Assembly: GCA_963698015.1 (NCBI GenBank)
Contig: OY969109.1
Coordinates: forward strand, 1,178,001-1,242,000
DNA: 64,000 bases
Direction of reading: 5' to 3'
Source: VAXT01 sp963698015
GTDB taxonomy: Bacteria; Actinomycetota; Thermoleophilia; Gaiellales; Gaiellaceae
Shown here: one piece after another, positions 35,451-42,996 of the stretch
Position numbering within the stretch: the first letter of the stretch is position 1
How the letters are laid out: every line of letters starts with the position of its first letter
Notes under the pieces: generated by a model
Seen by the model: only the letters and a program-made list of their open reading frames with translations
What the model was told of the DNA's origin: nothing
The model's database searches: none
Made by a program: the position numbers and the translations under genes

Positions 35451-36077
35451 ATGGCGACACGCCTCCCGGCGGAGCAACGCAAGGCTGCGGTGCTCGACTG
35501 CGCCTGCGGGATCTTCTCCACCGGGAGCTATCGCGGGACGACGACCGCCCAGATCGCGCGCATGGCAGGAGTCACCGAGCCCGTCCTCTATCGCCACTTC
35601 GCGTCGAAGCGCGACCTCTATCTCGCGGTTCTCGAAGAGTCGTGGCGCCGGCTGCGATTGCTGTGGGATGCGGCCGTCGAGGCCGAGCCGGACGCGCGGC
35701 TCTGGGTCGGTGCCATGGGCCAGGCGTACTTCGAGGCGAAGGACCCGAAGGTGCGCTGCGCGGACCTCTGGGTGCAGGCGCTCACCGAGGCGAGCGACGA
35801 CCCCGTGATCCGGAAGTTCCTTCGCAAGCAGATGCGCGAGGTGCACGACTACGTGACCGACGTGATCCGCCGCTCCCAGGCGGCCGGCGGGATCTACCCC
35901 GACCGCGAGGCGAGCCCCGAGGCGTGGATCTTTCTCGCGATCGGACTGCTCGGCACGGTCGGCCGCCGCGTCGGCGGGCTGATCCGCGACGACTTTCCCG
36001 CGATCGTCACGCAGCGGCGCCGCTGGATGACCGGCATCGAGGAGACGCCGGACATCTCGGACACCCTCGATATCTGA
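35451..36077 (+). CDS. TetR-family transcriptional regulator
   Basis: 208 residues. N-terminal HTH with TTTAQIARMAGVTEPVLYRHFASKRDLYLAVLE (positions about 26-58), then a helical ligand domain. It directly follows the MFS exporter and so is expected to repress it through the inverted repeat at 33972-33985. The last codons lie inside a 25-base sequence that is repeated just downstream. Confidence 0.92.
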   Translation: MATRLPAEQRKAAVLDCACGIFSTGSYRGTTTAQIARMAGVTEPVLYRHFASKRDLYLAVLEESWRRLRLLWDAAVEAEPDARLWVGAMGQAYFEAKDPKVRCADLWVQALTEASDDPVIRKFLRKQMREVHDYVTDVIRRSQAAGGIYPDREASPEAWIFLAIGLLGTVGRRVGGLIRDDFPAIVTQRRRWMTGIEETPDISDTLDI

Positions 36078-36126
36078 GCTCTCGGTTTCCTGGCGCTAGA
36101 CATCTGAGCTCTCGGTTTCCTGGCGC
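36072..36126 (+). repeat. Tandem 25-bp direct repeat over the tetR stop
   Basis: ATCTGAGCTCTCGGTTTCCT plus GGCGC occurs exactly at 36072-36096 and again at 36102-36126, a 30-base period. The first copy contains the tetR stop codon. This looks like a small tandem duplication or slipped-strand event. Confidence 0.85.
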
Positions 36127-36128
36127 GA

Positions 36129-36197
36129 GGCGGGCGAAGCCCGCCGGCCAGGGAAGCGAGAGCAAGGGAGAGCCCCCGGCTGCGGCCCCGGGGGCTC
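36129..36197 (+). terminator. Two strong hairpins after tetR
   Basis: GGCGGGC-gaa-GCCCGCC (36129-36145) and GAGCCCCCGG/CCGGGGGCTC (36170-36179 and 36188-36197, 10 bp). No T-run follows either, so termination is likely but not proven. The rest of 36198-36390 shows no gene that I can support. Confidence 0.5.
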
Positions 36198-36390
36198 ATC
36201 CCTCAGCGGCGAGAAAACCCACCACCCCTACGCGCCTGGGAGGCGACGGCCCGGAGGCTGTTGGCTCTGCGGCCCAGCCAATGCCCCCGGGCCTTCACGT
36301 CGCCACATCTGGCGCGCCCCTCGCAGGAACGGTCTGGCGTATGGCCGTCACTGCAAGGTTGAACTCACAATAGATACGGTCTCCCGGGAA

Positions 36391-36433
36391 GTCAAGTAGC
36401 TCAGTCAAGTGATTTCGCAATTGGCTACTTGAC
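36391..36433 (+). promoter_or_regulatory. Operator-like GTCAAGT repeats before the HTH-TPR gene
   Basis: GTCAAGTAGC (36391-36400) and GCTACTTGAC (36424-36433) form a perfect 10-bp inverted repeat. Between them a further GTCAAGT (36404-36410) repeats the first half-site directly at 13-base spacing. The cluster is AT-richer than its surroundings and ends 69 bases before the start of the regulator gene, which fits autoregulation. Confidence 0.6.
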
Positions 36434-36502
36434 CCATGTTTCCCCGTAATTGCCACCCTTTTGGGGGATCTCACCCGAACGGTGCTTGCGAAAAGGTGAA
36501 GT

Positions 36503-37885
36503 GTGCGCTTGACTGTGCGTGGAAGTAGCCGCCACTTGAGTCGCCCCACGCCCCCGACCTCCGTCGCGCAAGCCGCGCGTCCCGCAGCCCTTCGGCTCGG
36601 TGAGCGCCTGCGCCAGCTGCGCATCGCCGCGGGCCTGACACAGAGCGAGCTCGCCGGGGATCGCTTCTCGAAGGAGTACGTCAGCCAGATCGAGCGCGGC
36701 AAGACCCGCCCGACCGGCAAGACGATCGCGTGGCTCGCGAGCCGCCTCGATGTCGACGCCGGCTATCTGGCCAACGGCGTCTCGACCGACGAGCGCGGCC
36801 GCGTCGAGGCCACCCTGACGCGTGCCGAAGCGCTCGTCGAGGCGCACCGCTACGAAGAGGCCGTAGCCGAGTTCGAGCAGATCCGCCCGGACGTCGCTGC
36901 GACCGGGGCCACCGAGCTCGAGGCCCGCCTCCTCTCCGGCGAGGCCTGGGCGCGGATGCACAACGGCGAGCTCCGCGAGGCGCTCGACTTGCTCACGCGC
37001 GCGAGGACCGTGACCCAGCACGAGCCGTTCTCGGAGCTCGACCGCGCGGAGATCCTCTACCGGCTCGGTGTTTGCCGCTACAAGCTTTCGAGCATCTCGA
37101 CCGCGATCGGCCTCTTCAACGAGGCGTACGCGGTGGCGGAGGGATCCGGGCTGCCCTGCGATCTCCTCCGCTCGAACATCCTCGCCTACCGCTCGCGCTG
37201 CTACCGCCGCCAGCGCGACCTCGAAGCTGCGCGTGAGGACGTCGAGCGCGCACTCGAGCTCGCCCAGTCGCTCGACGACAGCCCGACGATGGCGAACGTC
37301 TACGTCCAGGCGTCGCTCGTCGCGGAGCGCATGGGCCACTGGGTGCTCGCGCGCAACTACGCGGAGCGCGCGAAGGGCGTTTACGAGGAGCTGAACGACC
37401 AGCGGAACCTGGCCGGCCTACTGAACAACCTCGGCGGCCTCAACCTAATGCTCGGAAGGCCCGACGAGGCGATCGAGTACCTGAAGTCCTCCTACTCGAC
37501 CGCGCTCGATGCCGACAGCAAGGAGGAGGCAGCACAGGCGACCGGCTCACTCGCCGCCGTCCATCTCGAGCTGAACGACTTCGAGCAGGCGGAGAGGTTC
37601 GCCCGCCAGGCGCTGTCGCTGCTCGAGGGGCGCGTCGACTTCCTGCACGAGATCGGTCCCTCACAGCTCGTCCTCGGCCGGGCGCTCATGGAACAGGGGC
37701 GGCTCGACGAGGCCGAGGAGGCCTTCAAGGCCGCAGACGGCAGTTTCGAGCAGCTGTCCTCAGCCAGCCACCGCGCGCGTGCCTGGATCGCCCTCGGCGA
37801 CCTCGCCGCCCGGCGGGGCGACGACCGGTCGGCCGCACGTCACTATCGCAATGCCGCTGACGCGCTCCAAGACGTCAGGTTCTAA
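36503..37885 (+). CDS. XRE-type HTH regulator with C-terminal TPR array (RRNPP-like architecture)
   Basis: 460 residues, GTG start after AAGGTGA. Residues 31-90 are a Cro/C1-type HTH (LGERLRQLRIAAGLTQSELA, then FSKEYVSQIERGKTRPT). Residues 97-460 are TPR units, for example EALVEAHRYEEAVAEFEQI, NLGGLNLMLGRPDEAIEYL and GRALMEQGRLDEAEEAFKA, about nine in all. The layout is that of PlcR/NprR/AimR-type regulators whose TPR groove binds a short peptide. No catalytic residues are seen. Just 10 bases after the stop lies a tiny ORF with a signal-like helix, and repeated GTCAAGT boxes lie upstream. Confidence 0.9.
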   Translation: MRLTVRGSSRHLSRPTPPTSVAQAARPAALRLGERLRQLRIAAGLTQSELAGDRFSKEYVSQIERGKTRPTGKTIAWLASRLDVDAGYLANGVSTDERGRVEATLTRAEALVEAHRYEEAVAEFEQIRPDVAATGATELEARLLSGEAWARMHNGELREALDLLTRARTVTQHEPFSELDRAEILYRLGVCRYKLSSISTAIGLFNEAYAVAEGSGLPCDLLRSNILAYRSRCYRRQRDLEAAREDVERALELAQSLDDSPTMANVYVQASLVAERMGHWVLARNYAERAKGVYEELNDQRNLAGLLNNLGGLNLMLGRPDEAIEYLKSSYSTALDADSKEEAAQATGSLAAVHLELNDFEQAERFARQALSLLEGRVDFLHEIGPSQLVLGRALMEQGRLDEAEEAFKAADGSFEQLSSASHRARAWIALGDLAARRGDDRSAARHYRNAADALQDVRF

Positions 37886-37895
37886 CGGAGAGGAG

Positions 37896-38000
37896 GTGAA
37901 CGCATTGCGCGCAAGGCTCCTCTTTCTCGTGATTCTGGCGTGCCAGCTGGCGCTGGTGTTCGGCGAATGGATGCCGGACAGCTGGTGGGACGGTCCGTGA
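37896..38000 (+). CDS. Small secreted-peptide ORF downstream of the HTH-TPR regulator
   Basis: 34 residues from GTG 37896, or 31 from TTG 37905. The TTG sits 5 bases after AGGAGGTGA, a near-perfect anti-16S match, one of the best ribosome sites in the window. The peptide has basic RAR, a hydrophobic core LLFLVILACQLALVF and a polar Trp-rich tail GEWMPDSWWDGP. This is the layout of a Sec-exported pro-peptide (Phr/PapR-like) whose tail would be the signal. A lone Cys lies inside the helix (LACQ), so a lipoprotein is a weaker alternative. Probably co-transcribed with the regulator. Confidence 0.65.
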   Translation: MNALRARLLFLVILACQLALVFGEWMPDSWWDGP

Positions 38001-38253
38001 CGCACTGAGCCTTTCCGCGGGCGGCAGGCGTGTTCTCTTCCTAGGCGTGGCGGGCGTTTGCCACGCGCCCTGGGCTGAAAAAGCGCGGCGACGGTTCGAG
38101 ACCGCCGCCGCTGTCAGGGGAGAGGAGGAGCTTTTCTTTCCACGGCGTTCGACGGGGGCGTAAGAAGCCCTGTTTTTGCAGTCGGGTTTCGGGGAATGCC
38201 CCATCGCGGATCGGCGTTCTTGCAGCTACAGTCCGCCCTTCCGGGGAGTCCTG
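38001..38253 (+). other. Leader region before selD with two hairpins
   Basis: No gene found. A hairpin GGCGTGGC/GCCACGC lies at about 38043-38071 and a second, GCGGCG-a-CGG/CCG-c-CGCCGC, at about 38085-38111 with a TTCGAGA loop. The first may end the regulator-peptide transcript. The second resembles a tRNA T-arm, but no matching acceptor strand exists upstream. Confidence 0.45.
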
Positions 38254-39291
38254 TTGGATCTCAACGCCGCTGACGTCAAGCTCACCGACCTCGCCTCCTG
38301 CGGAGGGTGTGCCTCGAAGTACTCGGCCGCCCGGTTGGAGCAGCTCCTCGCCGGCTTCGTGCCGGTCGAGGCCGAGAACCTGCTCGTCGGGTTGGCCCCT
38401 GCCGACGACGCGGCCGTGTACAAGCTCGACGACGAGCGCGCACTGATCTTCACGCTCGACTTCTTCCCGCCGATCGTCGACGACCCGGCGGACTACGGCA
38501 CGATCGCGGCGACGAATGCGTTGAACGACGTCTTCGCGATGGGCGGGACGCCGATGCTCGCACTCTCGATCGCCGCGTTCCCCGAGGAGCTCCCGCTCGA
38601 GATGCTGGGGCAGATCTTCGCGGCCGCGGACGAGCAGGTTCGCGCCTCGGGCGGCCTCCTGGCCGGCGGGCACACGATTCGCGACGAGGAGCCGAAGTAC
38701 GGCCTCGCGGTCGTCGGCACGGTCCATCCGGACGGAATCTGGACCAAGGCCTCTGCCCAGCCGGGCGACGCGGTCTACGTGACGAAGCCGCTCGGCAGCG
38801 GCCTGATCATGAGCGGCCACAAGAAGGGCGCGATCGGGACACAGCAGCTCGAGCGCGCCGTGCGCTGGATGAAGACGCTGAACAAGGATGCAGCCGAGGT
38901 CCTGCGCGCGCACAAGGTCAATGCGGTCACGGACGTCACCGGCTTCGGGCTCTTCGGCCACGTCTATGAGATGGCCGAGCGGAGCGGCGTGCGGATCACG
39001 CTCGAATCGGAGCGCTTCCCTGCGATCGACGGGGCGCTCGACCTCGCGCGCAAGGGCATCCGCACGAGCGGCGATCCGCGCAACCGGGACTTCGCCGGCC
39101 GGCACCTGACGCTGCGCGAGGTGCCCGAGACGCTCGTCGCGCTCGGCTATGACCCGCAGACCGCGGGTGGGCTGCTCGTCTCGCTGTCCGCGCTCCAGGG
39201 CCCCGTGCTGGAGGCGGAGTTCTCGTCGCGGAAGCTGTTCCTGCGGCGTGTCGGCACAGTCGAAGAGGGCTCGGGCGTCGTAGTCGTCTAG
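38254..39291 (+). CDS. selD: Selenophosphate synthetase
   Basis: Makes selenophosphate from selenide and ATP for selenocysteine or selenouridine synthesis. About 345 residues from TTG 38254, which follows GGGGAG; this matches the usual family length. The catalytic cysteine is in ASCGGCASK (residues 16 and 19), where some family members have selenocysteine. AIM-synthase features follow: DDAAVY, DFFPPIVDDPADYGTIAATNALNDVFAMGG and PLGSGLIM. No selA, selB or tRNA-Sec is seen in the window. Confidence 0.93.
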   Translation: MDLNAADVKLTDLASCGGCASKYSAARLEQLLAGFVPVEAENLLVGLAPADDAAVYKLDDERALIFTLDFFPPIVDDPADYGTIAATNALNDVFAMGGTPMLALSIAAFPEELPLEMLGQIFAAADEQVRASGGLLAGGHTIRDEEPKYGLAVVGTVHPDGIWTKASAQPGDAVYVTKPLGSGLIMSGHKKGAIGTQQLERAVRWMKTLNKDAAEVLRAHKVNAVTDVTGFGLFGHVYEMAERSGVRITLESERFPAIDGALDLARKGIRTSGDPRNRDFAGRHLTLREVPETLVALGYDPQTAGGLLVSLSALQGPVLEAEFSSRKLFLRRVGTVEEGSGVVVV

Positions 39292-39305
39292 CTTTCCCCT
39301 CCGCG

Positions 39306-39833
39306 ATGACACGCGGGATGATTCACGGCAGGTTCCAGCCCTTCCATCTGGGCCACCTCGAGTACATGCGCGGCGCCGCCGAGCGCTGCGACGAGCTGTG
39401 GGTCGGGATCACGAACCCGGACCCGGCGCGGATCCTTCCCGAGGCGAGCGATCCGGCGAGGCACCTGCCGGAGTCGAACCCGTACACGTACGACGAGCGG
39501 CTGCTGATGGTGAAGGCGGCCGCCGGCGACCTCGGGCTCGACCTCGAGCGCGTGCACGTGATCCCGTTCCCCGTGAACGAGCCGGACCTGTGGGGCGCGT
39601 ACGTCCCCGAGGGGATCACGCAGTACCTGCGCCTCTTCTCCGCGTGGGGCGGCGAGAAGCACGAGCGCCTGTGCGCGGCCGGGTACGAGGTCGTCGTCCT
39701 CGACGAGGGCGCCGAGAAGCAGTTGTCCGGGGCAGACGTGCGGGCCGCCATGCGCTCCGGGGCCGAGTGGGAGTCGCTCGTCCCGCCGGGCGTGGCGCGT
39801 GTCCTGCGTGACCTCGACCGCGTCGCCGTCTAG
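39306..39833 (+). CDS. Nicotinamide-nucleotide adenylyltransferase-like protein (NadM family)
   Basis: 175 residues. Cytidylyltransferase-like fold with GRFQPFHLGHLEYM (HxGH ATP site) and a C-terminal SGADVRAAM in place of the usual ISSTxIR. WVGITNPDPARI fits the NadM/archaeal NMNAT group. It joins NMN and ATP to give NAD, the step before or parallel to the NadE route. It begins 14 bases after selD and may be co-transcribed. Confidence 0.85.
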   Translation: MTRGMIHGRFQPFHLGHLEYMRGAAERCDELWVGITNPDPARILPEASDPARHLPESNPYTYDERLLMVKAAAGDLGLDLERVHVIPFPVNEPDLWGAYVPEGITQYLRLFSAWGGEKHERLCAAGYEVVVLDEGAEKQLSGADVRAAMRSGAEWESLVPPGVARVLRDLDRVAV

Positions 39834-39859
39834 TAGAGCGCCTGTAGCCTCACGCCTCC

Positions 39860-41143
39860 GTGCATCCGATCTTCGTCGTCCTGCTCGACGGGCTCGCCGA
39901 CCGCGCGCACGAGTCGCTCGGCGGGCGAACCGCGAACGAGATCGCCGAGACGCCGAATCTCGACCGGCTAGCGGCAGAGGGCTCATGCGGGCTGATGTTC
40001 AGCCTCGGCCCCGGGCGCGCTCCTGCGAGTGAGCTCGCGCACTGGGCGATGCTCGGCTACACGCCGGAGGAGTTCCCGGGCCGGGCCGTGCTCGAGGCGA
40101 CCGGTGCGGAGCAGGAGATCGACCCGGGGCACGTGTTCGCCTTCGCGGCGCTGCGCCCTGCCGAGCGGCGCGACGACGGCCTCTGGCTCACGGGCCGGCC
40201 GCGCAGAGGTGAGGACGAGGAGGACTCCGCCGGGCTCGTGGCCGCCTGTGATGGGCTCGAGATCGACGGTCTGCGGTTCGAGCTCGAGCACCTGCAGCGC
40301 GGCGAGGCGATTCTGCGCGTGTTCCCGGGAGCGGACGATCGCGTCACCGACTCGGACGCCTTCTTCAAGGAGTGGTATCCGGTGCTGAAGCCGCAGGCGC
40401 AGGTTCCCGAGGCGGAGGCGACGGCTCGCGCCGCGGAGACGTGGACGCGGGAGACGATCGAGCTGCTCGAGAGCCATCCCGTCAACGAGCGCCGCGCCTC
40501 CAGCGGGCTCCCGCCGCTGAACGTGATCACGCTCAAGTGGTGGGGCAGGAGCCGGTCGAACCCGAGCTTCCGCGAGCGCCACGGCCTGCACGGCAGCTTC
40601 CTCGGCGACTCGAAGTTCCTGCTCGGGCTCGCGCGGACGATCGGCCTCGAGCCGCGCCACGTTCCGGAGACCGGCGACGCACCGGCCGACCTGCGCGCGC
40701 GCCTGGAGCCGGCTCGCCGGCGGCTCGATGAGGGCGACACGTTCGTCTTCTCGCATCTGAAGGCGACAGACCTGGCCGGCCACACGAAGGACCCGCAGAT
40801 CAAGAAGAGCACGATCGAAGCGCTCGACGCAGAGCTCGGCGACCTCCCGACCGACAGCGCGATCGTCTGCGTGACCGGCGACCACGCGACGCCGACGTAT
40901 CCGGACGTCATCCACTCGGGTGACCCCGTCCCCTTCATTCTCAACGGGCCGGGCGTCCGCGCCGACGAGGTCGAGGGCTTCGGCGAGCTCGACTGCGCCC
41001 GTGGGATCCTCGGCCACCTGCGCGGGCCCGACATGATGCCGGTGCTCCTGAACGCGGCCGACCGCCCGCTCTTCCTCGGCTCGCGCCCGACGCCGTTCGC
41101 CGGCGCCGACGGCTACCCGGATCTTCTGGAACCGTTGATCTAG
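39860..41143 (+). CDS. 2,3-bisphosphoglycerate-independent phosphoglycerate mutase, archaeal type (ApgM-like)
   Basis: 427 residues, GTG start. Alkaline-phosphatase superfamily: metal site FVVLLDGLADRAHESLGG, nucleophile Ser in GRAPASELAHWAMLGY, later metals in HLKATDLAGHTKDP and VTGDHATPTYPDVIHSGDPVPF. Length and ordering match ApgM rather than the 510-residue bacterial GpmI. It interconverts 3- and 2-phosphoglycerate. It ends directly against the ctaA-like start (TAG then ATG). Confidence 0.88.
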   Translation: MHPIFVVLLDGLADRAHESLGGRTANEIAETPNLDRLAAEGSCGLMFSLGPGRAPASELAHWAMLGYTPEEFPGRAVLEATGAEQEIDPGHVFAFAALRPAERRDDGLWLTGRPRRGEDEEDSAGLVAACDGLEIDGLRFELEHLQRGEAILRVFPGADDRVTDSDAFFKEWYPVLKPQAQVPEAEATARAAETWTRETIELLESHPVNERRASSGLPPLNVITLKWWGRSRSNPSFRERHGLHGSFLGDSKFLLGLARTIGLEPRHVPETGDAPADLRARLEPARRRLDEGDTFVFSHLKATDLAGHTKDPQIKKSTIEALDAELGDLPTDSAIVCVTGDHATPTYPDVIHSGDPVPFILNGPGVRADEVEGFGELDCARGILGHLRGPDMMPVLLNAADRPLFLGSRPTPFAGADGYPDLLEPLI

Positions 41144-42067
41144 ATGGAGATCACAGCTCGGATCCGCAGCTTCGAGATCTCGCCCGTGCGCTTCGTCCAG
41201 GTCGCGTGGACGAATGCGTTCCTGCTCTGGCTGATCGTCGGCACGGGCGCCGCTGTCCGGCTCACCGACTCTGGTCTCGGCTGCAGCCACTGGCCGGGGT
41301 GCGAGCGCGGGGCGCCGCTGCCCGAGAAGAACGTCCACGCGTTCGTCGAGTTCGGGAACCGGCTGGTCGGCGGCGTCGTGATCACGGTCACGCTTCTCAC
41401 GTGGCTCGCCGCCCGGAAGACTCCGGGCCTACCAGTCTGGGCGCGGAAGCTGGCGCTCGCTGTCCTGCTCGGCGCGCTCGCCCAGGCGCCGCTCGGCTAC
41501 CTCGCGGTGGCGAGCGACCTGCGCTGGCCGGTCGTGATGGCGCACCTCCTGCTCTCGATCGCGCTGCTCGCCGGAGCGGTCGTGATCGCGGTCGAGGCGG
41601 TCGGCCTGCGCGACGGCCTCTCGGAGCCGATCGTCCCGCTCGAGCTGCGCCGCATGGCGATCCTGTTTACGGCAGCGGGTTTCGCGCTCGTCGTCAGCGG
41701 CACGTTCGCGACCGCGGCCGGCCCGCACTCCGGCGGAGGCGAGCACATCGACCGCTTCGGCTCCCTCCAGCCGACCGTCTATGTGCACGGTGTCCTCGTC
41801 GGCTTCTTCCTGATCTCGTTCCTGCTCTCGATCGGCTATCTGGCCGCGTACCGAGACCGCTCGCCGAGGCTCTTCCGCTTCGCGCTGATCACGCTCGGGC
41901 TCCTGATCGTCCAGATGGGCGTCGGCGAGCTCCAGTGGCGGACGAAGCTGCCGTGGGAGATCGTGCTCGTGCACGTGGCGCTCGCAGCGGCCGTCTGGGC
42001 GTGCACCGTCACGCTGGCCGCGCTGTTCTTCCGGCCACCTCGTTCTCTCCTGGCCGGGAACACCTAG
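41144..42067 (+). CDS. ctaA: Heme A synthase (CtaA/COX15 family)
   Basis: Integral membrane enzyme oxidising heme O to heme A for cytochrome aa3 oxidase. 307 residues with eight predicted helices. Family residues: GAAVRLTDSGLGCSHWPGC (the loop cysteine pair), EFGNRLVGG, VVMAHLLLSIALL and VYVHGVLVGFF with the heme-ligating histidines. ATG start with no gap from the phosphoglycerate mutase. No oxidase subunit genes are in the window. Confidence 0.92.
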   Translation: MEITARIRSFEISPVRFVQVAWTNAFLLWLIVGTGAAVRLTDSGLGCSHWPGCERGAPLPEKNVHAFVEFGNRLVGGVVITVTLLTWLAARKTPGLPVWARKLALAVLLGALAQAPLGYLAVASDLRWPVVMAHLLLSIALLAGAVVIAVEAVGLRDGLSEPIVPLELRRMAILFTAAGFALVVSGTFATAAGPHSGGGEHIDRFGSLQPTVYVHGVLVGFFLISFLLSIGYLAAYRDRSPRLFRFALITLGLLIVQMGVGELQWRTKLPWEIVLVHVALAAAVWACTVTLAALFFRPPRSLLAGNT

Positions 42068-42099
42068 TGCCTCGTCCTTGGGGCACTAAACTCAAGGGA

Positions 42100-42987
42100 G
42101 TGTCCGAGGAGCTCCTCGTCTCGAGCCGCCCAGAGCTCGAGCGTCCCATCTTGATCGCCGCGTTTCGCGGCTGGAACGACGGCGGCCAGGGCGCGTCGCT
42201 CGCCACCGGCTACCTGGCCAAGCTCTGGGACGCGAGGCGCTTCGCCGAGATCGAGCCGGAGAATTTCTTCGACTTCCAGGCGACGAGGCCGCACGTCTCG
42301 CTCGAGGACGGCCTCACTCGACGCATCGACTGGCCCTCGACGGTCTTCTACCACGGGCGCCCGGCGGGCCTCGACCGGGACGTCGTGCTCCTGCTCGGGA
42401 TCGAGCCCAACCTGCGCTGGCGGACGTTCTCGGAGCTGATCGTCGGCTTCCTGCAGGAGCTCCGAATCGAGCTGATCATCAGCCTCGGCTCGCTGCTCGC
42501 GGACGTGCCGCACACGAGACCGTGTCCGGTGACCGGGAGCGCGAGCGACCCTGAGCTCGTCGAGCGGCTCGGGCTGTCCGCCTCGCGCTACGAGGGCCCG
42601 ACCGGGATCGTCGGCGTGCTCCACGACGCGTGCCGCGAGGCCGACCTGCCCTCTGCGAGCCTCTGGGCCGCGGTGCCGCACTACGTCTCGCTGACGCCGA
42701 GCCCGAAGGCGGCGCTCGCCCTCTGTGAACGGCTCGCCGACGTACTCGGGGCGCCGATCGACACGACCGAGCTCGCCGAGGCCGCGGAGAACTACTCGGA
42801 GCAGGTGTCGGAGGCGGTCGCGTCCGATCCCGACACCGCGGCGTACATCGAAGAGCTCGAGCAGCGCGCGGACACGCTCGCCGAGGAGGCGGACCTGCCC
42901 TCGGGCGACGCTCTCGCGGCCGAGCTCACCCAGTTCCTCCGTGACCGCGAGCGAGAAAACGGCGACGACGTCGCCCGCGACCAGTAG
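42100..42987 (+). CDS. PAC2-family protein (actinobacterial proteasome-assembly-chaperone-like)
   Basis: 295 residues, GTG start (the site AAGGGAG touches the GTG, so the true start could be elsewhere). N-terminal strand pattern RPILIAAFRGWNDGGQGAS and EPNLRWRTFSELIVGFLQEL, then SLGSLLADVPHTRPCPVTG are typical of the PAC2 domain. The C-terminal region YIEELEQRADTLAEEADLP is a coiled-coil-like tail seen in actinobacterial homologs. Function is unknown in bacteria. Convergent with the DipZ gene. Confidence 0.88.
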   Translation: MSEELLVSSRPELERPILIAAFRGWNDGGQGASLATGYLAKLWDARRFAEIEPENFFDFQATRPHVSLEDGLTRRIDWPSTVFYHGRPAGLDRDVVLLLGIEPNLRWRTFSELIVGFLQELRIELIISLGSLLADVPHTRPCPVTGSASDPELVERLGLSASRYEGPTGIVGVLHDACREADLPSASLWAAVPHYVSLTPSPKAALALCERLADVLGAPIDTTELAEAAENYSEQVSEAVASDPDTAAYIEELEQRADTLAEEADLPSGDALAAELTQFLRDRERENGDDVARDQ

Positions 42988-42996
42988 CACTCAGAG

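Noticed and set aside
38085..38111. Possible tRNA T-arm (CGG TTCGAGA CCG) before selD, perhaps tRNA-Sec
   Set aside because: No complementary acceptor strand, D-arm or anticodon arm upstream, and the T-stem has a mismatch; a simple hairpin is enough.
38254..38320. Selenocysteine codon in selD
   Set aside because: The catalytic position reads TGC (Cys); no in-frame TGA is present.
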